Below, piece after piece: positions 34,739 to 43,998 of a DNA stretch of 64,000 nt; the stretch's first letter is position 1; each line of letters begins with the position of its first letter. Location: positions 1,984,001 to 2,048,000 of the forward strand of contig NZ_CP151632.1 in assembly GCF_040144835.1 (NCBI RefSeq), in the 5' to 3' direction. Under the pieces are notes generated by a model, which searched no databases, was not told where the DNA came from, and saw nothing but the letters and a program-made list of their open reading frames with translations. The translations under genes were made by a program, and so were the position numbers. Source of the stretch: Microbacterium sp. LWS13-1.2. GTDB taxonomy: Bacteria > Actinomycetota > Actinomycetes > Actinomycetales > Microbacteriaceae.

Positions 34739-35941
34739 TCATACGATGGGCAGCACGAATCGTGCGTCGTCCTCGCGTCCCAGGAGGATCTTCCCGTACG
34801 CCTCGTATCCGCTGGCCGCGAGGGTGTGCCCGTGCCGGGCAGCGGTGGCCTGATCACGCCAGATCCGCTGCAACGGCGAGACCTCTGCGAACCCGCTCGA
34901 GCCGTGAGCCGTCACGAGTTCATTGATCACATTGGTGACCGTCTCCACCACCCACGCTGCCTTGGCACGCATCTCGATGCGCGTCGCATAGGGCGCGTAG
35001 GTGCCGTCCACGGTTGCGGCGTAGATCTCGTCGGCGACTTGCTGCGCGACCGACTCCGCAGCGCTCAGATTCACGCTGGCCTTCGCGATGACGGTCTGAA
35101 AGATCGCCGAGTCGGCCTGCTTCTCGTAGCCGGTGTAGGCGATCGCCTTGCCCTCCGCCTTCGAGATGACGAAATCGAGTGCCGCCCGCCCCATGCCCAG
35201 GTGGGGACCGACCAGCTTCATAAACAGCGAGGGAACGAAAACGGTCTGGTACGTGGCCTCGGAGTTGCTACCGAGGTAGCCTCCCTCGACAGCCGCCGTC
35301 AGGGGAAAGACCCGGTGCGCGGGCACGAAGACGTCCTGCGCGACCTGTGTGACGCTCGCCGTGGACTTCATCCCGGCGACAAACCAGTTGTCCTCATAGC
35401 TCAGCTCGGCAGTGGGAATCAGCGCCAAGCCCGCATCCACGATGTCCCCGGCCTCATTCTTGAGCGGGATACCCAGCAAGGACCACGTTGCATGCATGCT
35501 GCCGGTGCCGTACGCCCACCTACCCGTCACACGGTAGCCGCCGTCGACCAACACCGCCTCGGAAGTCGTCGCCAGCACGATCGAGATGAGCGCATCCACA
35601 CCACCCTCGCCACCCCAGACATCAGCCTGAGCCCGGTCGTCCATCAAACTCACAACCCAGGCTCCCGAGTCCAGGATCCCATCCACCCAACCCAGGCTTC
35701 CATCGCCCCGGCCGATCGCGCGTGCAACAGCGTTCGCCTCCCGCGTGTTGGCAGCAAGACCACCAAACCTCTCAGGTACAGACACAGTGAACGCACCAGT
35801 AGCGACAACCGCCGCGAACACCTCCTCGTCGATGCGTCGCGCCTGATCACCGCCCTGACCACTCGCGATCAAACGCGGACGAATCGCATCGATACGGTCA
35901 ATGATCGCCGAGATCTCCGGCCGGATACCAGCATCAACCAT
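34739..35941 (-). CDS. Acyl-CoA dehydrogenase-fold flavoprotein (second copy), probable monooxygenase
   Basis: 400-residue protein of the same subfamily as the gene at 17688: EVFAAVVATGAFTVSVPERFGGL, GRGDGSLGWVDG, GYRVTGRWAYGTGSM, NWFVAGMKSTASVTQ, and VSPLQRIWRDQATAARHGHT at the C-terminus. ATG 35941 has GGAAAG upstream; an in-frame ATG at 36028 adds 29 residues without family character. Probably uses reduced flavin from a separate reductase to oxygenate an aromatic or heterocyclic substrate. The N-terminal third seems richer in CA/AC-type codons than the rest, which may reflect transfer. Stands alone between two terminators. Confidence 0.72.
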   Translation of the reverse strand: MVDAGIRPEISAIIDRIDAIRPRLIASGQGGDQARRIDEEVFAAVVATGAFTVSVPERFGGLAANTREANAVARAIGRGDGSLGWVDGILDSGAWVVSLMDDRAQADVWGGEGGVDALISIVLATTSEAVLVDGGYRVTGRWAYGTGSMHATWSLLGIPLKNEAGDIVDAGLALIPTAELSYEDNWFVAGMKSTASVTQVAQDVFVPAHRVFPLTAAVEGGYLGSNSEATYQTVFVPSLFMKLVGPHLGMGRAALDFVISKAEGKAIAYTGYEKQADSAIFQTVIAKASVNLSAAESVAQQVADEIYAATVDGTYAPYATRIEMRAKAAWVVETVTNVINELVTAHGSSGFAEVSPLQRIWRDQATAARHGHTLAASGYEAYGKILLGREDDARFVLPIV

Positions 35942-36100
35942 GTCAACCCACTTTCCATCGCAGCGCGATACAACTCCCCCACCAAACGGGGCTGAGTCGG
36001 CGTCTCTGGTCAATCTATACGTCCGCACGCGCGAGCTCGTCTCAGCATCGGCTCTATGTGCCGATAATGTTCCTGCCAGGGGCGCCGCGTCGACGACAGC

Positions 36101-36126
36101 CCGCGTGGTCCGCCCCGCCGGGCGGT
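36101..36126 (-). terminator. Hairpin after the aldehyde dehydrogenase
   Basis: Near-perfect stem GGTCCGCCC-cgcc-GGGCGGTCC (one mismatch), 50 bases downstream of the aldehyde dehydrogenase stop on the minus strand. Likely terminator of the E1-E2-aldehyde dehydrogenase operon. Confidence 0.45.
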
Positions 36127-36175
36127 CCTTATGACGCCGACGGCGACCGGGTCCAGGCAGCGCGGAACGGTGGGA

Positions 36176-37558
36176 TCACGCGACCCAGACGGTCTTGATG
36201 TTGCAGAACTCTCGGATCCCCTCCATCGAGAGCTCGCGCCCGAAGCCCGAACGTTTGATTCCGCCAAACGGGAGTTCCGCGTAGGAGATGGTCATGCCGT
36301 TCACGAACACCGCGCCGGCCTCAATCTCGCGCTCGGCGCGAGCGATCTCCTCCGCGTCGTTGCTCCAGAACGCGGAGCCGAGGCCGAACGGGCTGTCGTT
36401 CGCGACGGTGAGCGCATGCTCGAGAGAGGACACCTTGTACAGCGAAGCAACCGGGCCGAAAGCCTCCTCCTCGTACAACCTCATGTCAGTGGTGATGTCG
36501 GCGATCACCGTCGGCTCGTAGAACCACCCGTCCTCACGATCTCCCCGACGTCCACCGGTGAGGATGGTCGCGCCCTTCTCCCGAGCGTCTTCGACGAGCA
36601 CCTCGACGTCCTCGCGACCCGATTCGGTGGCGAGCGGCCCGATTTGCGTCGCGGGGTCGGCCGGGTTGCCGATCACGAGCGCTGCCATCCGCTCCGCAAA
36701 CAGTCGCGCGAAATCGTCATAGACGTCCTCGTGCACGATGAACCTCTTCGCGTTGATGCAGGCCTGCCCGTTGTTGCTCGTGCGTGCGGTGACCGCGGTC
36801 GCCACCGCGGCATCCAGCTCCGCAGACGGCATCACGATGAAGGGGTCGGAGCCACCCAGTTCGAGCACCGCCTTCTTCAGCACGTCGCCCGCGGTCGCTC
36901 CCACAGCCCGCCCGGCACCTTCAGAGCCGGTCAATGTCACCGCCGCGATCCGAGGGTCGCGGATGACCGCTTCGACACGGCGCGAACCGATCAAGAGCGT
37001 CGAGAATGCGCCGTGCGGGAAGCCAGCCCGAGTGAAGAGCTCACCGATATAGACGGCCGACTGCGGCACATTGGAAGCGTGCTTGAGCACTCCGGCGTTT
37101 CCCGCCATGAGCGCCGGGGCGGCGAAGCGCACCACTTGCCAGATCGGATAGTTCCAGGGCATCACGGCGAGCACCACGCCAAGCGGTTCGAAGCGAGTGC
37201 GTGCCGCTGATGCCGACACCGCCTCGGGGTTGTCGAGTTCACGGCCGGCGAGGAACTTCTCCGCGTTGTCGGCGTAGAACCTCATCCCGTACGCCGACTT
37301 GCTGACTTCGGCGCGGGACTGGGCGATGGGCTTGCCCATCTCTGCCGTGATGACGGCGGCCAGTTCGTCGATCTCAGACTCGATGAGGTCTGCGGCGGCG
37401 CGCATGAGCCCTGCGCGACCGTCCCACCCTAGCTCGGCCAGCTGGGGTATCGCTGCCGCAGCCGCCGCAAGACGGCTCTCCACGAACTCTTCCGAGTCCT
37501 CTTCGAAGGCGGCGAGTTGTACACCTGTCGACGGGTCGATGCTGCGAATGGTGGTCAT
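36176..37558 (-). CDS. Aldehyde dehydrogenase (succinate-semialdehyde dehydrogenase type)
   Basis: 460-residue NAD(P)-dependent aldehyde dehydrogenase. Motifs: MPWNYPIWQVVR, LTGSEGAGRAVG, catalytic Glu233 in LELGGSDPF and catalytic Cys267 in SNNGQACINAKRF, then EEAFGPV and PFGGIKRSGFGREL. The GQAC/INAKRF form and MPWNYP are characteristic of NAD-dependent succinate-semialdehyde dehydrogenases of the YneI/Sad kind. Oxidises an aldehyde acid to an acid. 28 bases downstream of the E2 gene, so it is in one operon with the 2-oxoacid dehydrogenase. Confidence 0.88.
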   Translation of the reverse strand: MTTIRSIDPSTGVQLAAFEEDSEEFVESRLAAAAAAIPQLAELGWDGRAGLMRAAADLIESEIDELAAVITAEMGKPIAQSRAEVSKSAYGMRFYADNAEKFLAGRELDNPEAVSASAARTRFEPLGVVLAVMPWNYPIWQVVRFAAPALMAGNAGVLKHASNVPQSAVYIGELFTRAGFPHGAFSTLLIGSRRVEAVIRDPRIAAVTLTGSEGAGRAVGATAGDVLKKAVLELGGSDPFIVMPSAELDAAVATAVTARTSNNGQACINAKRFIVHEDVYDDFARLFAERMAALVIGNPADPATQIGPLATESGREDVEVLVEDAREKGATILTGGRRGDREDGWFYEPTVIADITTDMRLYEEEAFGPVASLYKVSSLEHALTVANDSPFGLGSAFWSNDAEEIARAEREIEAGAVFVNGMTISYAELPFGGIKRSGFGRELSMEGIREFCNIKTVWVA

Positions 37559-37586
37559 GGTGTCCTGTCCGGGTTCTGGGGAGCAA

Positions 37587-38924
37587 TCAGATGAGAATGG
37601 TGAGCGGGTTCTCGATGCGACGCTGGAACGCGGCGAGCCACTGCGCCGCCACCGCGCCGTCGAGCACGCGATGATCCGCCGAAAGCGTGACCGTCATCAC
37701 CTGTCCGACGGACAACTCGCCGTCATCTCCGACCACAGGCGTCGCACGGGCGGCCCCAACGGCCAGGATGCCGGACTGCGGCGGGTTGAGGATCGCCGAG
37801 AACTGCGTGGTGCCATACATGCCGAGGTTGGAGACGGAGAAGCTCCCGCCCTCCAGCTCGTGCTGCTTGAGCTTGCCCTCGCGAGCGCGACCGGCCATCT
37901 CCGACACCGTCGCACTGATCTCGCCGAGCGAGAGTCGTTCGACCCCGCGCAGCACCGGTGTGGTGAGCCCACCTTCCGTGGCAACGGCGACCGAGATGTC
38001 GACGGAGGAGAATCGCCGGATGCTGTCCCCATTCCAGACCGCGTTGGCGACCGGCAGATCCACGAGCGCGCCGGCGACCGCCTTCAGGACGAAGTCGTTC
38101 ACCGAGATCTTGCGGGAGGCTGTCTCGTTCACGGTCCGACGCAACTCCAGGAGGGCGTCGACGCGACAGTCGGCCACCAGGTAGAAATGCGGGACGGTCG
38201 ACTTGCTCTCCGTGAGCCGACGGGCGATCGCTTTGCGCATGCGGTCGAGCGGCACGTCCTCGAAGTGGGCGGACTGAATGACTGCCGCGGGAGGAGTTGG
38301 GGCCAAAGCTGCGGCGGGCGCATTCGGCGTCGGTGAGGCGCTCTCCTCCGCTGCGCGGGCGAGGTCGTGACTTGCGAGATGACGCTCCAGATCACGGCGA
38401 ACGATGCGCCCCTGCGGCCCGGTCCCTGAGATGTCGACCAAAGCAACCCCGGCATCGGCCGCGAGACGGCGCACCAGCGGGCTCGCGAATAGCCGGCGCC
38501 CGCCGTCGACATCGACCGCCGGCGCACTGACCTCCGTGGCCCCTGCAGACAGGGAGGCTGCGCTCGTCGGCTCGGGTGTGACCGCGGTCGAGGCTGCGAC
38601 GGGTGTCGAAGGAGCGGCCGTCGCGTCGCCAGTTGTCTGCACCCCGGCGGACGCGAGCGCCGGTCCGACAGCATCCGCACTCTCACCCTCACCGAGAAGC
38701 ACGAGGATTGGTTCGCCGACCGACACGTTTGCGCCTTCGGCGACCAGCAGTCGGCCGATCGTGCCGGTGGCTTCGGCAGTGAGCTCGACGATCGCTTTGT
38801 CAGTCTCGATCTCCGCAAGCCCCTGGTCCACCGCCACCCTCGCGCCCTCGGCGACGAGCCAGGTCTGGATGGCAGCCTCGGTGGCTCCCGCGAGTACCTC
38901 CGGCATACGAATGACTTCGGCCAT
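37587..38924 (-). CDS. 2-oxoacid dehydrogenase E2 component (dihydrolipoamide acyltransferase)
   Basis: 445-residue acyltransferase core of a 2-oxoacid dehydrogenase complex. Lipoyl domain with Lys43 in IETDKAIVE; an Ala/Pro/Thr-rich linker; peripheral subunit-binding domain ASPLVRRLAADAGV...GRIVRRDLERHL; a second linker; catalytic domain ending with LSADHRVLDGAVAA, where His418 is catalytic. One lipoyl domain only. 3 bases after the E1 gene. No E3 is present here, so a shared dihydrolipoamide dehydrogenase must be supplied from elsewhere. Confidence 0.92.
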   Translation of the reverse strand: MAEVIRMPEVLAGATEAAIQTWLVAEGARVAVDQGLAEIETDKAIVELTAEATGTIGRLLVAEGANVSVGEPILVLLGEGESADAVGPALASAGVQTTGDATAAPSTPVAASTAVTPEPTSAASLSAGATEVSAPAVDVDGGRRLFASPLVRRLAADAGVALVDISGTGPQGRIVRRDLERHLASHDLARAAEESASPTPNAPAAALAPTPPAAVIQSAHFEDVPLDRMRKAIARRLTESKSTVPHFYLVADCRVDALLELRRTVNETASRKISVNDFVLKAVAGALVDLPVANAVWNGDSIRRFSSVDISVAVATEGGLTTPVLRGVERLSLGEISATVSEMAGRAREGKLKQHELEGGSFSVSNLGMYGTTQFSAILNPPQSGILAVGAARATPVVGDDGELSVGQVMTVTLSADHRVLDGAVAAQWLAAFQRRIENPLTILI

Positions 38925-38927
38925 GAT

Positions 38928-41105
38928 TCAGTCTCCGAATCCGGCGCGCACGGCCTCGAGGCCGGCCACCACTTCTTCTGTGCGAGCGATTGCCGCGCGC
39001 TCGAGGACCTTGGAGATGCTGGGAGAGGCCTCCTGCCCGGTGACGCGCGCGACCGGCTGGTCGAGCCAGTCGAAGTAGCGACGCTGGACCTCGTCAGCCA
39101 GCCACGCACCGTACGACGTGCCCTGGGCACCCTGCTCGACGATGAGGACCGCGTTGGTCTTCCTGATGCTCGCGCCGATCGTGTCCCAGTCGATGGAGGC
39201 TCGGTCCAACCAGCGCAGATCGATGAGATCCGCGTCGACTCCTGTCTGCTCGATCGCTTCTTTGGCGTGCCCGACCATCGACAAGTAGCTAATGACCGTC
39301 ACCTCGGATCCGGTGCGCACCAGCGCCGCCTGGCCGGGCGGAATGATGTAGTCGAGGTCGCCGGTTGGCACCTCGTCGGCCTGACCGTACAGATCCACAT
39401 GCTCGATCACGAGCACCGGATCCTCGAGCGCCAGGGCCGCGTTCATCAGACCCACGTAGTCCGTGGCGTTGGAGGCAGCGACGATGCGCCAGCCCGGGCT
39501 GCTCGCGAAGACTCCGGCTGGATCCATGAGGTGCTGCGAGCCGTACCCGGAGCCCATGGCGACCTTTGTGCGCAAGACGAGCGGGACGGGGTTGTCGCCG
39601 CCGAACATGTGTCGCGCCTTGCCGATCTGGTTGAAGACCTGGTCGGCGGCCACCCACATGAAGTCGGGGTACATGAACTCCACCACCGGACGGAATCGGC
39701 CGTCGAGCGCGAGCCCGCCGGCCAGCCCAGTGAAGGCGTTCTCGCTGATCGGGGTGCCCAGGATCCGGTCGTCGCCGTAACGCTTGGCCAGCCCTTTCGT
39801 GGCCCCGTTGGTACCGCCGTTGAGACGGTGCACGTCCTCCCCCATCACGACGATCCGCTCGTCGAGCTCCATGCGGCGGTCCATCACCTGGGCGACGGCA
39901 TCGACGTACTTGAGGGCGCGGGTCTCGCCGACCTCGTCGAGAAGGGGAAGACCATTCAGTTCGCTGCCGTCGCCGCGGACGCCGACGTTGACGAAGCTGG
40001 TCTCGGGCCACAGTGCGGGCTTGATGCGGCGCTTGCCGACATTGTCCGGATCGGCTTCTACCAGTTCGCTCACCGCCTCCGTCATCGCTCGTTGCACACG
40101 CGCACGCAGCTCGGCGATCTGCGCGTCATCGATGAGCCCCCGTTCCTGCATTCGGGTGGCAACCAGTCCGAGGGGGTCACGGGCACGCCATGACGCTTCC
40201 TCGGCCTTGGTGCGATAACCGAAAGCACTGCCCGGGTAGGGCCCGTTCTGGTGGAAGAACCGGTAGACCTCTGCTTCGATGACCGTCGGCCCTTGGCCGG
40301 ACCGCATCCTCTCCGCCGCTTCCTCGGTCGCGAGATACACGGCGAGTGGGTCCATGCCGTCCACGCGCCAGGACGGGATTCCGAAGCCCTGTCCTCGTAC
40401 GGAGAACCGGGGGTCGGCGGTGATCTCGTCGGCCCGGGTCGAGACCGCGTAGAGATTGTTCTCAATGAAGAACGAGACCGGAAGCTTCCAGGCGGCAGCG
40501 AGGTTCATCGATTCGAGAACGGAACCGATCTGCGCGGCGCCATCGCCGAGGTAGTTGATCGTGAGGTCGGTGGTGCCGCTGTGTTTCTGCGCCCACGCAT
40601 TGCCGGCGGCCATTGGGGCCCCGCCCCCGACGATCGCGTTGGTCCCGAGCGCGCCGGCTTCAAACCACTGCAGGTGCATCGATCCGCCGCGCCCGCGGCA
40701 ATAACCCTGGGCGAGCCCCAGGATCTCGGCCAGAGTGCGCTGGAGCACTTCCTGAATGGTCGCGTCCACCGGAGCGTTCGGGTCTATGACGCCGCCCGAG
40801 ACGTGCGTGAGAGCTTTGGCCAGAAACTGATGATGGCCCCGGTGAGAACCGTTGACACCGTCAGTGGACCGGAGCCCGACGATGGAGCCTACGGCGCCAC
40901 CCTCCTGGCCGATGCTGGAATGGGCGGGGCCGTGGACCAGGCCCTCGCCGGCGAGTTCGAGCACGGTCTCCTCGAACGCGCGGATCAGATGCATCTGCGC
41001 AAGCATCGTGCCGAGCAGGGCGGGGTTGGCAGCATCCCAGTCCGCCTTCGTGGTGGACAGTTCGAACCAGTCCACACCTGTCTGCAGGCGCTTTTTCTTC
41101 GGCAT
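38928..41105 (-). CDS. Fused alpha/beta E1 component of a 2-oxoacid dehydrogenase
   Basis: 725-residue thiamine-diphosphate enzyme combining alpha and beta halves that are normally two genes. Alpha half: SSIGQEGGAVG, GSHRGHHQFLAK, and the ThDP motif YLGDGAAQIGSVLESMNLAA ending FFIENN. Beta half from about residue 390: RIVVMGEDVHRLNGGTNGATKGL, TPISENAFTGLAGGLAL, VEFMYPDFMWVAADQ, GQAALVRTGSEVTVISYLSM. ATG 41105 has GAGG upstream. Acetoin, pyruvate and branched-chain E1 enzymes share this pattern; the substrate cannot be fixed. Divergent from the VOC gene. Confidence 0.9.
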   Translation of the reverse strand: MPKKKRLQTGVDWFELSTTKADWDAANPALLGTMLAQMHLIRAFEETVLELAGEGLVHGPAHSSIGQEGGAVGSIVGLRSTDGVNGSHRGHHQFLAKALTHVSGGVIDPNAPVDATIQEVLQRTLAEILGLAQGYCRGRGGSMHLQWFEAGALGTNAIVGGGAPMAAGNAWAQKHSGTTDLTINYLGDGAAQIGSVLESMNLAAAWKLPVSFFIENNLYAVSTRADEITADPRFSVRGQGFGIPSWRVDGMDPLAVYLATEEAAERMRSGQGPTVIEAEVYRFFHQNGPYPGSAFGYRTKAEEASWRARDPLGLVATRMQERGLIDDAQIAELRARVQRAMTEAVSELVEADPDNVGKRRIKPALWPETSFVNVGVRGDGSELNGLPLLDEVGETRALKYVDAVAQVMDRRMELDERIVVMGEDVHRLNGGTNGATKGLAKRYGDDRILGTPISENAFTGLAGGLALDGRFRPVVEFMYPDFMWVAADQVFNQIGKARHMFGGDNPVPLVLRTKVAMGSGYGSQHLMDPAGVFASSPGWRIVAASNATDYVGLMNAALALEDPVLVIEHVDLYGQADEVPTGDLDYIIPPGQAALVRTGSEVTVISYLSMVGHAKEAIEQTGVDADLIDLRWLDRASIDWDTIGASIRKTNAVLIVEQGAQGTSYGAWLADEVQRRYFDWLDQPVARVTGQEASPSISKVLERAAIARTEEVVAGLEAVRAGFGD

Positions 41106-41168
41106 CGTCGCCTCACTCCCTCTCACGGCCGGCGCTGTCCGGTCGTCTACAGATGCTAGACGAGGATT

Positions 41169-41239
41169 TTATCCAATACAAGCGGAACTCAGAGAACTGT
41201 CCTGGATTTCCTCGAGTTCACAACGGTTATCGGATACAA
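41169..41239. promoter_or_regulatory. Direct repeats in the E1/VOC divergent promoter region
   Basis: Two copies of a 13-base motif in the same orientation: TTATCCAATACAA (41169-41181) and TTATCGGATACAA (41227-41239), 58 bases apart, in the region between the divergent E1 and VOC genes. The complement starts TTGTAT, common in GntR/FCD operators. A GntR gene follows the VOC gene, so it is the likely binder. Confidence 0.5.
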
Positions 41240-41270
41240 TCTGGCAAGGGCACGGAGACATGGAGGTCGA

Positions 41271-41810
41271 ATGAGCGCTCAGCGAGGAATCCCGGGCATC
41301 CGTGGCACGGATCACATTGGATTCACCGTTCCGAACTTGGAGGACGCGCATTCCTTCCTCGTGGGCATCCTCGGGTGCGAGGAGGTCTACCGTCTGGGCG
41401 CGAAGCGCTCCGACGGGGACGATTGGATGCACACACATCTAGGCGTGCACCCCCGAACGGTCGTCAGCGAGATCCGCTTCTACCGGCTGGGAAACGGCGC
41501 CAACTTCGAAGTCTTCCTTTACGAATCCGCAGATCGGCAGCGCACCCAACCTCGCAACAGCGACATCGGCGGTTACCACGTCGCCTTCTACGTCGACGAT
41601 CTGGATGTCGCGGTACAGTATCTGCGCGACAACGACGTCGAGGTCATGGGTGACCCGACGGCCAGCAAGCAGTCCGCCAGCGGGCAGCGGTGGGTCTATT
41701 TCCGAAGCCCTTGGGGCCTGCAGTTCGAACTCGTCAGCTTCCCCGAGGGGAAGGCGTACGAGAGGGATGCCCCGCGTCTTCTTTGGCACCCCGCATACCC
41801 GGAGCGATGA
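41271..41810 (+). CDS. VOC family protein (glyoxalase/dioxygenase fold)
   Basis: 179-residue vicinal-oxygen-chelate protein. First beta-alpha-beta module GIRGTDHIGFTVPNLEDAHSFLVGILG supplies a His metal ligand; second module GGYHVAFYVDDLDVAVQYLRDNDVEV supplies another His; Glu in FRSPWGLQFELVSFPEG. Members are glyoxalases, ring-cleaving dioxygenases, epimerases or resistance proteins; the small size fits a lyase or isomerase. Overlaps the GntR gene by ATGA. Confidence 0.85.
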   Translation: MSAQRGIPGIRGTDHIGFTVPNLEDAHSFLVGILGCEEVYRLGAKRSDGDDWMHTHLGVHPRTVVSEIRFYRLGNGANFEVFLYESADRQRTQPRNSDIGGYHVAFYVDDLDVAVQYLRDNDVEVMGDPTASKQSASGQRWVYFRSPWGLQFELVSFPEGKAYERDAPRLLWHPAYPER

Positions 41811-42478
41811 AGCGAGCGCAAGACATGAACAGGGCAACCCACGGCGCAACGGGCGCGGCGATCGCAGCGAATCTTCGCGAGGAGATACTCGCCGGCACGT
41901 ACGCGCCGGGCGAGCGGATCCGCCAGGACGAACTCGCCGACCGGCACGGCGCCAGTCGGCTGCCGGTACGGGATGCCTTGCGGATCCTGGAGGCCGAGGG
42001 TCTGGTCAGCCTGATCCCGAACACGGGCGCGTGGGTCTCACGCATCAGCATGGCCGAGTGCCAAGAGATGTACAGAATGCGTGAGCGATTGGAACCACTG
42101 CTGGTCGGCATGAACGTCCCCCTCCTGTCATCCGATGATGCCGAGGGGCTGGAACTCCTCGCGGGCGCGATGGAGAGTTCCACCGACGTGGAGGAGTTCC
42201 TCCGCCTCGATCGTGTTTTCCACCTGTCCTGCTTGCAAGCCGTGGAGACGAGTGTGCTGGGATCCACTGTCCTCAATCTGTGGAATCGCACCCAGCACTA
42301 CCGGCGGGCAGCAACGCGACTGTTCTACCTCGAAGAGGACCGAAGCGTCCACCACGATCATCACCTCATCGTGAACGCCATCCGTCAAGGCGACGCTGAC
42401 GAAGCGGAGCAGGTGCTGGCACGCCACATCCGCCGCAGCCGTCTGGAACTCGCGAGACATCCTGAGGTGTTCCGCTGA
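41807..42478 (+). CDS. GntR family transcriptional regulator (FCD type)
   Basis: 223-residue regulator: winged helix at about residues 18-75 (GERIRQDELADRHGASRLPVRDALRILEAEGLV region), then an FCD domain with FLRLDRVFHLSCL and HHDHHLIVNAI metal-site histidines. ATG 41807 overlaps the VOC stop (ATGA); the longer in-frame form lies in the VOC gene. Probably controls the divergent E1-E2-aldehyde dehydrogenase and VOC-GntR transcripts through the repeats at 41169-41239. Confidence 0.9.
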   Translation: MKRAQDMNRATHGATGAAIAANLREEILAGTYAPGERIRQDELADRHGASRLPVRDALRILEAEGLVSLIPNTGAWVSRISMAECQEMYRMRERLEPLLVGMNVPLLSSDDAEGLELLAGAMESSTDVEEFLRLDRVFHLSCLQAVETSVLGSTVLNLWNRTQHYRRAATRLFYLEEDRSVHHDHHLIVNAIRQGDADEAEQVLARHIRRSRLELARHPEVFR

Positions 42479-42501
42479 AAAGCAGGCAGTGCACGAGCGG
42501 G

Positions 42502-43245
42502 TCAGGAGACTGGGGTGTGGGGGCGAACAGTCTGTTGAGACTGTTGAGCGATGCTGGATAAATCAGACGACCCGACCGTGTCGAGCCGCTTCAGCACCTC
42601 GACGTGGGAAGGCGCACTAGGCGTCGGGGAGTTGCGTCCGTTCGCGGCAGACACGAGCTGATTGTTGCGTCGACCCACGACCAGCCACAGTCCGGTCGCC
42701 GGCTCTCGACCGTCGTTCGAGAACATGTGCGGCCGAGCCGAATCGAAGTGCAGAGAGTCTCCGGGCCCGATCACGTGCGTGTCGAACTCTACTCGGAGCG
42801 TGATCGCCCCGGACAGCATGTAGGCGTATTCGACGCCAACGTGGCGCATCAAGCGCCCTTCGAGAGAACTGGACGCGCCTGGCTGATACGTAACCAACAT
42901 CACGTCGGCAGGGCCGTTCCCTCCCATGGCGAGACGCTCCCAGCGCACTCCGTTTTCCATCTCGATCACCGGATTCTCTCCGCGTCGCTGAAGATCTAGT
43001 TGCGGCGTGATCTGCGGGGCGGACGGACCACGCTCTGCCTCCAGACCCAGCAGGTCGTCGACCGAGATGGACATGAGGCTCGCTAGCGCATAGAGGGTGG
43101 TAACCGAAGGCTGGGTCTTGCCGGTCTCGACCTGAGAGATCAGACTTGCGGAGACTCCCAAAGACTGGGCGACACTGCGAAGACTCAGACCGCGGGACTG
43201 TCGCTCGTGCCGCAACCGGGCGCCGATCTCGTTCGCCGTCGACAT
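42502..43245 (-). CDS. XRE family regulator with C-terminal cupin domain
   Basis: 247-residue regulator with a lambda-repressor-type helix-turn-helix (residues 8-62; LSLRSVAQSLGVSASLISQVETGKTQPS region) and a small-molecule-binding cupin (about 95-190; EYAYMLSGAITLRVEFDTHVIGPGDSLHFDSARPHMFSN region). Such proteins (PuuR-like) often control amine or amino acid catabolism. The C-terminal 45 residues are low-complexity Ser/Gln/Pro. Convergent with the GntR gene and divergent from the PPOX gene. Confidence 0.88.
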   Translation of the reverse strand: MSTANEIGARLRHERQSRGLSLRSVAQSLGVSASLISQVETGKTQPSVTTLYALASLMSISVDDLLGLEAERGPSAPQITPQLDLQRRGENPVIEMENGVRWERLAMGGNGPADVMLVTYQPGASSSLEGRLMRHVGVEYAYMLSGAITLRVEFDTHVIGPGDSLHFDSARPHMFSNDGREPATGLWLVVGRRNNQLVSAANGRNSPTPSAPSHVEVLKRLDTVGSSDLSSIAQQSQQTVRPHTPVS

Positions 43246-43437
43246 ATTTCAGCATCTCCGCGGGTGTCATCGCTTACCCGCCCCACAGTACCCCGATGCG
43301 GGCAACATTGTGCAGCTTGACTACACGCGATGCGGGCCGCGTCGCGCACGATCAGTTTCACGACCGCCGCGCCAGCTCGGCAGACGGGCGGTCGGATCTC
43401 GCCGCGCTCTTCCTCCGGCTGATGGCAGAATGGACTG

Positions 43438-43854
43438 ATGCCTGATGCTCCGTTGCCAGAGACCGCTCTCGCCTTCCTCCGCAAGCCGAACCCGGCCGTC
43501 ATGGCGACGGTCACGGCGAACGGTCGCCCCGTATCGGTAGCGACGTGGTACCTCGTCGAAGACGACGGACTCCTCATGCTGTGCATGAACGCAGACCGCG
43601 CCCGCCTCAAGCACCTTCAGAACAACGGCCACGTGTCGCTGACTGTGCTCGCAGCGGACGACTTCGGCACGCACATGTCTGTCCAAGGACACGTCGTGTC
43701 GATCAAGCCCGACGAGGGACTTGCCGACATTGATCGACTCTCTCGGCATTTCCTCGGCAAGGACTACCCTGCCAGGGAGAGCCCGCTCGTGACGGTCCAC
43801 GTAGCGATCGATCGATGGTTCGGTTGGTCCGGAGGCCGTCCCCTTCAGTACTGA
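43438..43854 (+). CDS. PPOX class F420-dependent oxidoreductase-like protein
   Basis: 138-residue split-barrel flavin/F420-binding protein: AFLRKPNPAVMATVTANGRPVSVATWYLVEDDGLLMLCMNADRARLKHL and a C-terminal VHVAIDRWFGW. Homologues reduce quinones or biliverdin with F420H2 or FMN. Together with the F420-reductase-like gene at 16494 it may indicate F420-based redox chemistry, but it could equally bind FMN. The stop abuts a transposase fragment and the Wadjet remnant. Confidence 0.82.
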   Translation: MPDAPLPETALAFLRKPNPAVMATVTANGRPVSVATWYLVEDDGLLMLCMNADRARLKHLQNNGHVSLTVLAADDFGTHMSVQGHVVSIKPDEGLADIDRLSRHFLGKDYPARESPLVTVHVAIDRWFGWSGGRPLQY

Positions 43855-43998
43855 CCACGGTCGACCGGCTGGTGCGTCAGCTCGGCATCTACGGCGTCAT
43901 CCGCGGCATCCGCGTACGGACGACAGTGCCGGACCGAGGCGCGGTCAGAGCGCCGGAGCTGCTGGGCCGCGAGTTCACGCGCCGGCACCTAACCAACG
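43855..43998 (+). pseudogene. IS3-family transposase (OrfB) fragment
   Basis: About 48 codons matching the region before the integrase core of IS3-type OrfB: VDRLVRQLGIYGVIRGIRV, then RTTVPDRGAVRAPELLGREF. It has no start and the sequence becomes unrelated where the jetD remnant begins on the opposite strand. The catalytic DDE domain is absent. It marks the right-hand (downstream) edge of the Wadjet remnant. Confidence 0.65.

Noticed and set aside
20571..36148. Similarity between GGGCCGTCCGGATGACCGCG near 20571 and the sequence near 36119
   Set aside because: Only about three quarters identical over 30 bases; both are GC-rich flanks of likely terminators. Not enough to call a repeat family.
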